In this document: piece after piece, positions 12,890 through 29,443 of the stretch
Layout: the number at the start of each line of letters is the position of its first letter
How positions within the stretch are numbered: position 1 is the stretch's first letter
NCBI GenBank assembly: GCA_033980235.1
Contig: CM067066.1
Location: forward strand, 30,770,680 to 30,834,679
Origin: Diadema setosum
Taxonomy: Eukaryota > Echinodermata > Echinoidea > Diadematoida > Diadematidae
Direction: 5' to 3'
DNA length: 64,000 nucleotides
Notes under the pieces: model-generated
Told to the model about the DNA's origin: nothing
What the model saw: the letters and a program-made list of their open reading frames with translations, nothing else
The model's database searches: none
Program-made: the position numbers and the translations under genes

Positions 12890-15800
12890 CAGCCTTCCAA
12901 TTAAAAAAAAACGTTCGATTTGTAGTGGGCGAAAAGGAGTCTGTTATTACTTATTACCAATTAATTTCTGCATTGATGACATCTTGCCCTCAAAAACTTG
13001 ACTGCTCTTAACGGAGTTGCAGATTGACTTTCCGTAACCATGGTAACTATACTGACTGCAATATACCAAAGAATGACAATGGTTCTGTGATTCGCGGCAA
13101 ATTTGGGGCTTTCCAAGATACAGTCACTGTGATTCTGTGAACATCACTTACGCCTATTGTAATGCCCACTACGTCCTGTGGTGTCGATTGAGTCTGATCG
13201 TGTCATCGTGCAAGTCAAAAGTGCTGGGCTGGCTTGTACGTAACTAATTTACCGTAATGATATTTAATGAATCCCCTTTTTGTGATGTTTCAGTTTCTCG
13301 TTGTTATCGTACGTCATAGTAAATTGTACTAGTAATCACTATTACAAAGCAGCAAGGGAAGATTGCACCTTACGAACGTGTCTTTTCAAAATCACATCTC
13401 AAATCTTATATCAATAACATTATTATTCGAGTGTAACTGCAACTTATATTAACTGATGTCAGATATGACAAGAAGCAATCAATTGTTTCATGTTAAACTA
13501 TTTTGATAAGCACTAGGTGTGTAGGAAAGTGGGCCACATGGTGCATTAAGATTTGCTTTTATTATGTACGCTTGACTTGAATCAAAGGATGATGGCGTGC
13601 TTTTCAGAGGTAATTGCACGTGGCAGTCGTAAAGTGCTGGGCAACCTCTAAATATCGCAGTGATTTGATTTGCTCAGTATGAGAATATAACAGAACCCCG
13701 AAAGACTCTTTGTAAACTGAACGTCATGCCTTGGGTGTCTTCCTTTTGCTTTAAAAAGAAGGAAACGAATGTAACAGAAACTGTCATATCAACATCTCGA
13801 TGTGAGCAGGTCTCATACACCATCATTTTATTTATTTCATGGGACGCCATTATTTGAGATTGTTTCATCGAGACGCCGATATCATGGAATAAAATTTGGA
13901 ATGGATTTTTGCAAGAATTAAAAAGAAATGTATGTACATAGTAGAAATAAATCACATATTTTTCATCTGACTTTGCCAATTAAGTTCATAGAAGAAAAAG
14001 TAAGGTCAAAAGGACAACTATAACTGACGCTAGCTAATGCACGTGATATATCAGCACTCGATTTGATACAGCACGAACTGGTCTTCATCTCAAAAGCAAT
14101 TCTCAGAAAGAAATCAAAACAGCGGGAGGAATACAGGAGAGCCGTAGAGGAATAATATGAGACACTGCAACAGTATTTCTGACAAACTATGCGGGAATGA
14201 AGACTACAGGTGGGGGAATACAATATTGTATTTTAGAAAGCATTCCTCGTCATGCTGTGTGGCTATGAAATTGAAATGCACGATTGCAGTGTTTGCATTC
14301 TGATCACCTACACGAAATCGATGATCCACGGTACACTATTTTATGTAGCTCGCTGAGCACAGAAGGATATGGTGCGTCACGCCACACTTTCACAAATAAG
14401 TAAACATGACTAGATAAATACTATTAACCAGTGATTCTATGTCAATATTTGACGCAGTTGATATGTATTTTGAGGTTTTTTCCTCCGCTGGTTCGTGTCA
14501 GGTGAAGAGGAATTGCTTGCTCTTTCTCCGTGAACGATTTATCAAGAGTTGTCTGAAACTCTACTGGAGAGCATTGTGTAAATGAAACGACGTTAAGGAA
14601 AGAGAATGGTATCATTAGATAAAGCAAATCTAACTCTCTTATATATAAAAATCAACAACAACAAAATAAGATATGATAACAATCCTTACAATAGAAAAGA
14701 TGTAAATACACCTCATCTGGCACGCACGTCAATTACAGATGTCACCCAATGTTAATCATGTAGTCACCTCTGCACCGCCCTTCTTATACTCATTCAATTC
14801 AGTTCACGTCGTGTTTGATTCTCTATTCCCAAAAGCCAACTGACTCTCCCCACGTATACATTTATAATATTATTTTAAAAAAAAGGTGTCAGAATTGTCC
14901 ATGTATATACAAGATTTGTGTTCTTGATGAGGTGCTGGTAACCGTGAGCCCGCATTACAACGCATCGACTGCATGAACATAGAGAGAATGTTTAACCCCT
15001 GCTGCTTTCAGCATACCCGTGACCCATAAGGTGCGATGGTACTGATACTTCATGTCCTCTCCCAGGAGTCTTATGCACGACAGCTGCTTAATCCACTTTT
15101 CTCATTTCGAAAGAGTTTAATTCATGCGCCCCTGCGTGTCGGAAATTCAACGTGGGCCGCCATTTTGTATAATTGTATCAAAGCTGATGTCCCCCTTGCA
15201 TTTTTATTAAGAATCTTGTTAGTATCTTATCGGATTTTGAATTACAAAAAGTATACATAGTATAATATGTACACAAAGGCACACAGTAATGCATATATAT
15301 TTGCCGAATGGACAAAAGCTTTCAGTTGTTAAATTTTCTATGGAAATATTTGGAAATGAACGTTCTTTCTCAGAATGTACAGTTAAGAACCTCAAATTCT
15401 TAAGAAGACATACCATTGTGTACAACAAGTATATCAATTTGTTTTATTTTGTATTAACAATACAATCAATAAACCGCTAGGTCCACGCTAATGTGCTATC
15501 ATGACCAGCCAGGTATTCTGTGATTTATACGCCTATACCTTTTGCCTTGAGTGATCGCACACAATCTACCATGCCTTTGTCAAGCAAGGCACAATTTGAA
15601 CATTGATTCTGTACTACAAATAACCATCAACAGATTGTTAATTTTGGCTCCCAAAACACACTAAGGCAGGGCAATATTCCGTGCTTCCAGCAGTGAGCTA
15701 TTATACTGTGATGACAGCCAAAGAAAGCGGTGATGCTGCTCCGGGAATATCTAGGTTTCGGGGGGGGGGGGGGAATCTTATAGTGGCACGTTTTGGTAAA

Positions 15801-17333
15801 TAAGATACCCAATGTGAGAACCTACATCCGCAATAACGGAAATTGGTTGTCAAATCATCGACTACAAAATGTATCATGGCGATTATCAATCCACAAGAGA
15901 AATTGAGGAGCGAAAAATTCCACCTAGGCTTCCATTTCCTGAGAATTTCATGACGTTAGCTCCAGCTGTGTCCAGCATAATTGATGACATCAACGAGGGG
16001 AAAATCCCGACTCGATAAAAGGCACGTTCGGGTACATTTTCGCTCTTGACGTGTGTATTTCATACACAGGACGTCTCATTTTTAAAGCATAACACGCACG
16101 TAGGCCTACTGTATGTAAATGCTTTTTTCGGGCACCCCCCCCCCCCTACTTCCATTAAGAGAGAGTGGCCACCATAAATGTCTTATTTTCAATTTCCTCC
16201 CATTTCTCCACTTAGAAACGAGATACTGTTGTCACGCTCAAAAACAATGACCGCTCTTTCGACCAAAGAGGGAGTCATTTTTACAGACTTTTTTATTTTT
16301 TTTTTTAATTCATTCCCTGCTCTTGGTCAAAAATTGGCTCCTTTCTTCGGGCTTCCGCTCCGTGTTTGTTCAGTTGTCCAGAATAATGGGTTGAATGAAA
16401 CGTGGAGAATAGGTGAAGTTTCTTTGAATTCAGACTAAGGATTGTTTAGACATCTCTAAATTTCGAAAACCGCGATTAAGGTCAAATTCACATACAGCAA
16501 ATCAGATAACAATGAATAAAGTCTTCGTTACAGAGCTTTTCAGTGTCGAAAAGGACTGACGAATTAAAATAAAAAGAATACACACACTGAATAAATACAT
16601 ACATACATGTTAAGTTGAATCTATCCAAAAACCGTGCATGAATTCCTTCAACGCAAAAATTCAAAATCAAATCAAATCAATTCAAATCAAATCAGTCCAA
16701 AGTAGAATAGCAGGCTTGCACGTGTATGAACGCGTGCTGAGGTTCAAATAACATCCCATGTATTATTATATACTATCATTAGTGAACATGACTTCAGTAA
16801 AACATAGAAATTAAGCAAAACATGCTGCTGAATGCATTCCTTTTCTCTCTGGTATTTTTCAGTGGAGGCAAAAAATCGGAAAGACAAAATGAAAAATAAT
16901 GAGGAAATCTAGATACAATGTAAAACAATCTTTCAAAACTACCTATATACATCATATCATGAAAAAAAAGAAGAAGACGACGCAGCATTTCCATATTAAT
17001 AATTTGTGTATTATTCATTTTGTTTGCACAGTGTGCTCCTTTGTTTTTATACCTATGTTCTTCGTTATTTCGGCCAAATTAAATGTTGAACTGAAAAAAA
17101 AAATGATTATTGAAAAAATGACGTCTCGTTCCCTCCTTTATTAACATGTGCACAAATACATTGATATGCATGTTATGTGTGTACGTGGGCATGTGTGTGT
17201 GTGTATGTTTATCTTATTTTTTTTTTTTGGGGGGGTGTATGTTTATTAAGTTTATATTGTTGCCTTTATGTATTTTAAGGGGGTTGAGTCGAAAATTGAA
17301 TTGGAACAAATTTGGTTTCTTTTACGGGGGCCA
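12890..17333. other. Gene-free stretch downstream of the GPCR exon
   Basis: Presumably 3' UTR near the start and then intergenic. No polyadenylation signal could be assigned with confidence. No exon, RNA gene or clear mobile element seen; poly-G (15762-15773) and poly-C (16135-16146) runs present. Confidence 0.5.
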
Positions 17334-17808
17334 TTAAAGGGATAGTATAGTGTTGGTTAAGGTGAGGATTCAGCTTTCAATTTTTTGCACAATATACTTA
17401 GAAATCACTTTATAAAATGTTTAAATCATACAATTCTATGAGGAATTAAAAGTTTATTAACGGATTGATGAAAGTCGGTTTTGAAATGGCTGAAATATCC
17501 AAAAACAAGGTTAAACATGGCGATAAAAAGTCGGCTTTGAAATGGCTGAGATATCTAAAAACAAGGTTAAACATGGCGATAAAAATAAAACGTGGGTCCC
17601 GACTTTTGTAAGAATCTCTTTGTTTCGGATATCTCAGTCATTTCAAAACCAATTTTCATCAAATAAACTTTGAATTTCTCTTAGGAGTATACGCTCTTCC
17701 ATATTTCATATGAAATTTCTCATTATCTCAAAAAATCACCATTAAAAAAAACCCAACAACTTTGGAAACCTGAAGCCCTATCTCAACCGAAACTGTACCA
17801 TCTCTTAA
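17334..17808. mobile_element. TTAA-flanked fold-back MITE, copy 1
   Basis: Bounded by TTAA at both ends; termini TTAAAGGGATAGTATAGTG and the inverted ACTGTACCATCTCTTAA. Both halves are inverted copies (GAAATGGCTGAAATATCC against GGATATCTCAGTCATTTC). The left arm carries a 56-base tandem duplication (17472 and 17528). It has no coding capacity. A related copy lies at 52149-52551. TTAA ends suggest mobilisation by a piggyBac-type transposase (inference). Confidence 0.75.
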
Positions 17809-17814
17809 AGGAAG

Positions 17815-18000
17815 TAGTGAGTGGTAATAAGTAAGAAACCAGAGGAACGACGGCTTAAGTCCTCTCCCAAAAAAAAAAAAAGGCAATGAGGATAAAGCGC
17901 CGTGCCTTGCCCACAGCTGCAGCCAGGGGACTCGAACCAGCAACCTCGTGATTGACAGTCGTGGGTCTAATTGTCCACTGAGCCACAGCAGCTCCTCTGA
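17815..18000 (-). mobile_element. tRNA-derived SINE
   Basis: Read on the minus strand it begins with a tRNA-like head: A box TGTGGCTCAGTGG (17975-17987) and B box GGTTCGAGTCC (17928-17938), the promoter parts of RNA polymerase III. It continues with TGTGGGCAAGGCACGGCGC and CTTAAGCCGTCGTTCC, a body style I associate with sea-urchin-type SINEs. It abuts the TTAA MITE on one side and a hairpin element on the other. The head no longer folds as a good tRNA, so this is not a tRNA gene. Confidence 0.72.
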
Positions 18001-18019
18001 ATGGGAAACTTGATTGTGT

Positions 18020-18290
18020 GCACACGGGGTCATCCCACGAGACCGTCACCCACGAGTCCTACGGCCCACGAGTTCGACATTGGGGAAAAAAAAAAAAGTC
18101 CAAGAGTCATACAGCCCACAAGTTCGACATTAGGCAATAAGGCCCATGAGTTGGACACCAGGTAAAAACAGCCCACGAGTTCGACATTAACAACACGGGG
18201 CTGTATGAGTCGTGGGCTGCTAATGGGCTGTGCGACTTGTGGGCTGTATGATTCAAGGGTGTCAAACTCGTGACGTGCACCCGTGCACAC
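18020..18290. mobile_element. Hairpin MITE with CACGAG-word arms, copy 1
   Basis: Ends GGGGTCATCCCACGAGACCG and, inverted, GGGTGCACGTCACGAG. Inside, CCACGAG followed by TTCGACATT or TCATACAGC recurs, in direct orientation to about 18190 and inverted afterwards, so the whole can fold into one long hairpin. A second copy in opposite orientation is at 47960-48247. Confidence 0.7.
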
Positions 18291-18299
18291 ACGCAAAAT

Positions 18300-22539
<4,240 letters not shown>

Positions 22540-22753
22540 TACACTCTAAAACATTACATGATAAATCAACATTTTAAATATTGTCACTCCCCCAACCTGT
22601 TGTAAAATGTTAAATTTAGCACTCAAAACATTTATTTACCATGATCTGAAATGGTACATCTAACATTTTGAGTTTTAAATCTCACGTTTCCAAAAGGTTT
22701 GAGAAGTGACAGCATTTCAAATGTCGATTTATATTTCATTTTTTAAAAGTGTA
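22540..22753. mobile_element. Putative MITE with TACACTCTAAAA ends
   Basis: Left end TACACTCTAAAACATT, right end TTTTAAAAGTGTA, and inside many short AACATTTTA/TAAAATGTT words in both orientations. Ends are imperfect; assignment is moderate. Confidence 0.42.
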
Positions 22754-22955
22754 ATAGAAGGCATGATTATGGTATTACACACCACAAAATCAGCCTGGAT
22801 ATATGTCATATGGGTATGGTTACAGTAACAACGCAGGAAGCACAGGCATACATCAGAAAGATCCTCATTAGTGGCTCACTACATGTATGACACATTTACA
22901 TGAGACATGATTATAATTATAACAATATTGTCTTCCTTGGCTGCTACAATGATAG

Positions 22956-23120
22956 CAGTGGCAGATCCAGGGAGGAGCGCACCGGGCACGCCCCCCCCCC
23001 CCCTTATTTTTTGTTAAAACAAGAGAAATAAAATTTAAAAAAATGGGGGAGGGGTGTATGCGCCCCCCTCTTTAATTTTGTAAAGGCGCCCCCTCTATGG
23101 AATTCCTGGATCCGCCCCTG
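22956..23120. mobile_element. hAT-type MITE (CAGTGGCGGATCC family), copy 1
   Basis: Left end CAGTGGCAGATCCAGGGAGG and right end CCTGGATCCGCCCCTG are inverted. Interior has C and G runs, GTTAAAACAAGAGAAATAAA and CTTTAATTTTGTAAAGGCGC. A full second copy is at 49823-49977 and a deleted one at 35055-35117. The terminal words match a widespread class of animal hAT-derived MITEs. Confidence 0.78.
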
Positions 23121-23803
23121 GTTAGAAAAGAGTGCTGTCTGCCATGAGCGCCTTGCTCTGTGGGCAACACCAAGTCAGCACATATCAATGGATGTATCCA
23201 TGCACTCATATGACAGTGTAGTACATAATTAAATATTTTCATTTGTGTTAAACTTTTGTACTTACAGTAGTCCCTTTGCTGTCATGAAGCCTTCACTGGC
23301 ACAGTGGTACCTAAATTAGTGTACAGCACTCAACGGGAGAGTGAATTTCTACACCATCTCCCACTTTCACTGTGAAATGTAAACATGGCTAGTACATTTG
23401 ACATTTAATGTCCTTGGTATTAATCACACATGGATTACTCCAAAATGATTGCATTTTCACAAATTAAACACACTGGAAGATAATTAATATAAAATGGAAA
23501 TGTTAAATACAAGAAATATTCTTTTCAACATAAAAATGACAATGAACATAATACTGTAATTGACCAATGCCTCTTCCACAACTTTTTTTTTTCTTTTTCT
23601 TTTCTTTTCTTTTCAGGCCCAAGAATCAGTGTATAATCAGCATATGATAATCAGTGTTAATCATAATAAAATCCTTTTCTCGACCCGAGTAGTGGCATCC
23701 CAGGCTACATAACATTAGCTGCATAGAGAGCTGTATACATGTAGCCAAATCATTATCTCCAATCATGTTGAAATTCTGGGAGCTATATTTGACTGCAGAG
23801 TAT

Positions 23804-24027
23804 CCAGGGTCAGACACTAACTTTTTTTTTTCTCCGGCTGCTCTAAAATGAAAAGTACGGGCCTGGAAGTAAAGGAAACAAAAGTAAAAGAAGCATAACA
23901 ACCCATTTTGAATTCTAGTTGCCTGATCAGGCCACCAAATGATGGCCTTTTTGGAAATTTGGTGGCTCGACATCAACTTCAGTGGCCCTTGGTTACCAGG
24001 TCACCACTAATTAATGTCAAGCCCTGG
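23804..24027. mobile_element. Putative MITE with CCAGGG-TCAGACA-TTAA ends
   Basis: Left CCAGGGTCAGACACTAAC and right TTAATGTCAAGCCCTGG form imperfect inverted ends around 224 bases that include TTGGTGGCTCGACATCAAC. No coding capacity. Confidence 0.55.
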
Positions 24028-24076
24028 TATGTATCCCTCTTCTCTTGCCATATTGTAACCAGCAGCATTTCTGCAG

Positions 24077-24370
24077 GTACACAGGGTTCCCAGCATTTCA
24101 AGAAAACAAAATTCCCTGATTTTTCCCTGATGAAGTCTCAAAATTTCATGCTAATTACATGTACAAATTGTATTTCAATTCATTTCCAGTTTCACATGTT
24201 TTCTATGTTATTAGATGCTGTTTTGATATGCAACAAAATATCACAGAGTCTGACAGACTACTTTTGATTTTTGGGCCAATCAAAATTCCCTGACTTTTCC
24301 CTGACTGGAAAAACATAAATTTTCCCTGATTTCCCTGATTTCCCTGATGGGCTGGGAAACCTGGTACACT
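24077..24370. mobile_element. Putative MITE with GTACACAGGGTTCCCAGC ends
   Basis: Left GTACACAGGGTTCCCAGC, right GGCTGGGAAACCTGGTACA, flanked on both sides by CTGCAG, a possible 6-bp target duplication. TTCCCTGATTT words repeat inside in one orientation near both ends. Confidence 0.6.
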
Positions 24371-24634
24371 GCAGTCATTGCTGCTAGGTTGGAAAAGATC
24401 TCCAAATAAGCAGTCAATCTGCACTAATTCTGCTGAAGCAAACGATGATAGGATGAAGAAAAAAAAAAGAAGAGGAAGAAACAAGCATGAAAATGCTCAC
24501 AATATCCAAGGAATCTTTTTCTGATCAAGAACACACAGAATGTATCAAACATAAAATACATACATTTTCTGTCTGTTTCCAATGCTGAATCAAAACACAC
24601 AAGTATACAGACTGGAACCCCCTTCTTCCGTTCT

Positions 24635-24824
24635 TACAGTGCACTCCCGTTCTAACGAACACAGTTATAGCAAAATTCTGGTTACAACGAAGTAGAAACT
24701 CAGGCCGCAACATTATATGCTCTATGTACTGTTATTGTTTATTTATTTGGTTATAACAAAATTTTGATATAACGAAAGAAAACTGCCAGTCCCAAGGACT
24801 TTGTTATAACAGGAGTCCACTGTA
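24635..24824. mobile_element. TACAGTGCACTCCC-family MITE, copy 1
   Basis: 190 bases between TACAGTGCACTCCCGTTCTA and the inverted TTATAACAGGAGTCCACTGTA. Interior words GTTATAACAAAATTTT and TTGTTATAACA recur. TA at both ends fits Tc1/mariner-type insertion. Five copies occur between 24.6 and 43.7 kb. Confidence 0.75.
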
Positions 24825-24971
24825 ATGAGTTGATTGCCTCTGTAGTTTTGGGAGACCATCAGAGAACAAAAAAATAATAAATGTCAATACCCTAATACTC
24901 CTCTTAAATTCCACCATGACATTCAGAACAAAAACAAGCAGGAGTGCAGTTACTGTGTGGTCAGATACAAG

Positions 24972-25159
24972 TACAGGTGACTCCCTTTATATCAAAGTAC
25001 AAACTGTACGTAGGACTGTCAGTTTTCTTTTGTTATAGCAAAACAAGTATATGTATGTAAAGATTACATATAGATTATAATTTAAGAATTTGAATATATA
25101 CATCAATGTAACAAGTTTTTTTGTTATCAATATATTTGCTATAATAAGAGTGCACTGTA
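24972..25159. mobile_element. TACAGTGCACTCCC-family MITE, copy 2
   Basis: Left TACAGGTGACTCCCTTTATA, right TATAATAAGAGTGCACTGTA. Interior is diverged from copy 1, which lies only 150 bases away in the same orientation. Confidence 0.68.
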
Positions 25160-25780
25160 CTGCACTGAGACTGACAACCTGACCATCAGACAACAACACT
25201 GACATTTCATTCCTGCTGACATAAACCTTCCAATTGTCAGTCCCACACACCTCATTCCATGGTGTATCATTAGTACTCTATATTAGACAAAACTGTTGGG
25301 AGAACATTCAATTTTTTTTTGACAAGTGCAAAACTGCAGGCATATCAAGGTGCCTGTCACTAGGTAGTGTGTATCAATACCAGGAAATACCAGTGATGTT
25401 GAATACAATATGAAACTGGCTTGCCAGACGAAAAAGGTTAAAGTACTTAGAGCATACTTGCATTTACTTGGGCATGGTTCCAACACAAAGCATCACGAGA
25501 GAATACATTCCCTTAAAATGAATGCACATGTACAACTTCTGCACACTGCATTGTTCTTTGTGTACTAACATTACTGAGGAGAAAGAGAAAGGAGAAGGAC
25601 TAAGGTGTTGAGAGAGCTCTTATCCATTGTTTCTTACAGTCAAATAGCCTGTATGTTTGGAGAACTTGGTTTTGGCCAGTAACTAAGTTGACTGACTATC
25701 TTTAATGATTCATTCATTAGCTATAATGGCATCAGTCCCATGTTGTTAAGCAAACCAAAATCCATGAAGTGTTTTGTTGT

Positions 25781-25989
25781 TACTGTAAAACATGATATAT
25801 TCGTGGCATGAATTTTTCGTGAATTGGAGCCGACAGCCTTTTTTGCGGAATGAAATTTTCGCGAACTGCCACTGGTATTCAATGCATAGTGTATACAAGA
25901 ACTTTCGCGTGCATTTTAATTTCGTGAATCTTCGCGCTCGCAAAATTCGCGAAATTAAAATGCACGCGAACATTCCTCGTTTTACAGTA
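25781..25989. mobile_element. TACTGTAAAAC-family MITE, copy 1
   Basis: Inverted ends TACTGTAAAAC and GTTTTACAGTA with TTTCGCGAA words in the interior and a strong inner palindrome (GCGTGCATTTTAATTTCG against CGAAATTAAAATGCACGC). No coding capacity. Confidence 0.75.
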
Positions 25990-26274
25990 TTGTTTAACAA
26001 ATACTATTGGCGATGACCACTGACAAATTCATAAAATCCTTGGTTCACTATTCTCAAGCAGATATATTCATGTTTCCAAATCTGGGCCTTTCTTCAATCA
26101 AGGACATATATATATTTTTGTATATTTTTCTTTTTTTTTTTAAACCTAAAATGTATCTGCAAGCTTTCAACACCTTGATACAAGGTATGCTATTTTGTTT
26201 GTTTACTGCATAAATGTATCTATGATTACGTGTGCTAGTACCCACTAAATCAGAGCAAAAAAAAAAAAAAAAAA

Positions 26275-27332
26275 CTAGATATATCGCTACGGCGACTGAT
26301 ATGCCTCCGCCATAATGCATGGTTCTCCTAATAGGTCTATAGTACAATGTCTTGACAATGTGTGATGACAGTTTCACACAATTGGCAAAATATTAAAATG
26401 ACAGGTTTGCCACAAATGTGCTGAATGTTCACTTTCCTAGAACTACATGTAGGTTCAATTGGATGAATTATTCAAATGTCAGAGTGCAGGTATTTGGGGA
26501 ACTGATGATTTTTACTTGACTTTTGACCCTTTTATAAGTTTATGCATTGAGTAATTTTTAAGGTATTGAGAAAAAGTATAATTTCAGTATCAAATGGGAA
26601 AATAGCATTATCTAAACCTGGTCTTTGACCTTTGACCTCACAGTTCCACAGAAAATCACTGTTAGGTAGAACATGCATAAATATGTAAGTTTCATGATGA
26701 TACTTTGAGTTACTTTCGAGATATGGAGGAAAAAGTGCAATTTAGCACTTTCACTTGACCTTTTACCTTTTGACCTTTGACCTTTCGGCAAGAAACTTCC
26801 CCAAAAATACATATTGGGTAATACATGCCATACATCAAGTTAAAAAAAAACAAAAAACCTTCAGGCATATTGTATTTTAAGGAAAGTAGTGATATTTTGA
26901 GGAGTTGACCTTGACCTTTGACCCCCTGACCTTTGACCCATGACCCCCAACTTCCCTAGATAATCACTGCCCATCGGTACAAGCATATATACTAAGTTCC
27001 ATGAAGATACCTTGAACCATTTGCGAGATATGGAGAAAAACATGAAATTTCAAATTTTTTTTCACAAAATAACCTGTGACCTTTGACCTTTGACCTTGTG
27101 ACCCTAAAATCCACACAAAGTATTATCCCCCAAGGATATACCCTCATACCAAGTTTGATGTAAAACCACCACACGGTTCTTGAGATATCGACAAAAACAA
27201 AACGGGACGGACGGACGTACGGACGGACGTACGGACGGACGGACGTACGGACGGACGGACGGACGGACGGACGGACGGACGGACGGACGACCCGAAAACA
27301 TAATGCCTCCGGCCACTTCGTTGCGGAGGCAT
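26275..27332 (-). mobile_element. Helitron-like element with ~155-bp core repeats and (GGAC)n, copy A
   Basis: Read on the minus strand: a head hairpin (ATGCCTCCG ... CGGAGGCAT with AACGAAGTGG loop), a (GTCC)n run at about 27201-27291, about four diverged core units of roughly 140-160 bases each marked by TGACCTTTGACC on the plus strand (near 26625, 26770, 26921, 27077), then a tail GGCGGAGGCATATCAGTCGC, a small hairpin TCGC-CGTA-GCGA and a terminal CTAG. Terminal hairpin plus CTRR-type end plus tandem core and tetranucleotide microsatellite is the layout of pearl/DINE-type non-autonomous Helitron relatives. No Rep/helicase coding. Confidence 0.65.
27201..27291. repeat. (GGAC)n microsatellite inside the Helitron-like element
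   Basis: About 90 bases of GGAC with occasional GTAC. Frames across it (Thr-Asp-Gly-Arg, Ser-Val-Arg-Pro) are artefacts. Confidence 0.95.
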
Positions 27333-29323
27333 AAAAAAAAAGGAAGAAATTCTCAGCTGGTATATCTCATTGAGTTTTGCTTTGTTTTGTGCCAGGGTTT
27401 TGTTTCATTTTTTTTTTTTTGTTTAGTTGTTGTTGTTTTTAAAAAGAAGAAATAGTTTTAATTGAATTTAGTTGAATCATGCAAACTTTTCTCGAAAAAG
27501 TCCTCAAAGCCCAATTAGAGTACAGGAAGGGACTCAAAAACTGTCTGCCAGCATTTGAAAATGATTGATTTTCCTTCAAAAGCACCAATTTGAGAACGAT
27601 TCAGTCTCAATATTGTCTCATAATTGTACAAATTTATGCCTAAAATATGAAAGTTTTCTGGTAGGGCTCAACAAAGTACCAATACCACGTACGTCATGCA
27701 TATGCAGTCCCAAATGCATATAGATATCTGTGTTGGAATGCAATTTGCAGCTAGTAGGGTTTCTGTGCTTTTATTAGTTGTATGCCATGTATGTATAAAC
27801 TTTTGCTTTGTCCAAGAGTAATGTAAAGTTTTAAGAATGAATTCCTGTCTACCACAATACATAATTCTCGTTGACAGCATTTTATGGCAACCTATTTTTG
27901 CTGGTTCAAACTTCACATATGTGCCTATTGATTCCTACCTCTTCTGCAAAAGCAATTTCTCTCAATTGATCCTCTACATTTACAGCAAATTTACATAGAT
28001 GGGTATCGGGGAAAGCGTACAGCTTATCTGTCAAAGTACAACTTACTTGTCAACACGCCATGTCACGCAACTACATGATTTATGCTCTCACTGGCCTTGG
28101 ACGCATTCATCAAGTGTGAGTGCCATCAAGTGACACTGTATTCAAATCAAGAGTAACCAAACCTTGGACCACAAAAGTATTGCACTAAAGGCACTAAAGT
28201 ACATTGTATGAAAATATAGCAGTATAATCTCTGGGTACATGCGGCTTGAGATAAATAAAGAAATGTTGAACAGTTCAATCATTTTATTTACTTCTTTTCA
28301 TTCCCGGGATGGACTGAAAACACTGAGCCTGGCAGTTAGAAATCTCAATGAATTAAAAAAAAAATGACCTACAAATATGTACGCAACAATCGATAATGAC
28401 TGTCAGTTGTGAAATTTCAATGGACTCACTTTTAAGTACAGCATTTAAAAAAGCTATACCAGAAAGATTTATACTTTGGTCAAATTAAAGTTTAAACAAA
28501 GAATCAACTATAAATTCTTCACTGTGCACCTCACTTGCTCCTACAAAAAGGTTTTGACTGACAACTTTTCTAACAGCTCGTATAGATACATGAGGACAAA
28601 TGATTCTCCTGTTGAGATGGCCAAGGAGGCAGGGCTCCCTCTTTGGTTTGACAAACAGATATACTCTCAGAGAATATTTGCATACTGTACCCTGTTCTTC
28701 ACACTCTGCTCTTTAACATTCTGTTGTCTTTGAGCAGTATAAATCAAAGTCCTTAGCATCTAATATCAAATTTCCCCTTCATATTGCCACCGCAATTTTC
28801 TTCTGAAGACCATATTGAAGCACTTCTCTGGGCTGCTATAAAAGCAACACCAGTGTTCCTACGCAAGAGATTACAAGGCACAGACAAATCTACCAAAACG
28901 AAGAGTCGAAATTCTCTGAAAACAATTATGACCGTGTGAAATGGTCAACAAGAAGGCACATGGCATTCTACGAAATACATATCACACACACAAAAAAAAA
29001 ATCTTTTTGACTATTCCGACATCACTTTCACTTCAACACTATCGAGTTAACTAGAGTCAACTTCACACACCACAAAACACACAACACACAGGCCTGTCAA
29101 GGAATGACATCACACAAAGTATGGAACATCATAGCTCAGTTAGGAGTAGAGCTCTGATTTGCTTACCGCAGTAGCATGAATTTCACTTCCATGGTATGTC
29201 CTTGTTAGTATTGACTAGAATAAAGACTTAACATTGAGTCATTGCACCGCCTTCTTTCTATGTGCTGAATGGATGTCAGCACACACAGACAAAATCCATG
29301 TTTAAAGTGAAGATTGAAAGTAT
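27333..29323. other. 3' flank of KDSR, no gene seen
   Basis: Presumably includes the KDSR 3' UTR, whose end I cannot fix; an AATAAA on the minus strand overlaps the stop codon and others lie further out. No further exon or RNA gene recognised. Confidence 0.45.
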
Positions 29324-29443
29324 TTATTTGTCCTTGGCGTCTCCCAATCTGGCCTCCCGCTGTTCTTTGCATTTTCTGATGATCCTGTCGAAGCTGCCGA
29401 TGTACAGGTGCGAGATGACCCTGAAGAGACCCATGAAGGCAAC
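29324..29443 (-). CDS. KDSR: KDSR exon 10 with stop codon
   Basis: A 120-base exon for residues 301-339: [20 protein letters not shown], then a highly charged tail ending in KDK and TAA. An AATAAA (minus strand 29328-29323) overlaps the stop codon; whether it serves as polyadenylation signal is unknown. Acceptor cttggtag. Confidence 0.9.
   Translation of the reverse strand, partial: VAFMGLFRVISHLYIGSFDRIIRKCKEQREARLGDAKDK

Noticed and set aside
17915..18000. Functional tRNA gene
   Set aside because: A and B boxes are present, but stems are mismatched and it continues into a SINE body; called as SINE.
27104..27455. Frames rich in Ser-Val-Arg-Pro or Thr-Asp-Gly-Arg
   Set aside because: They read through the (GGAC)n run of the Helitron-like element.
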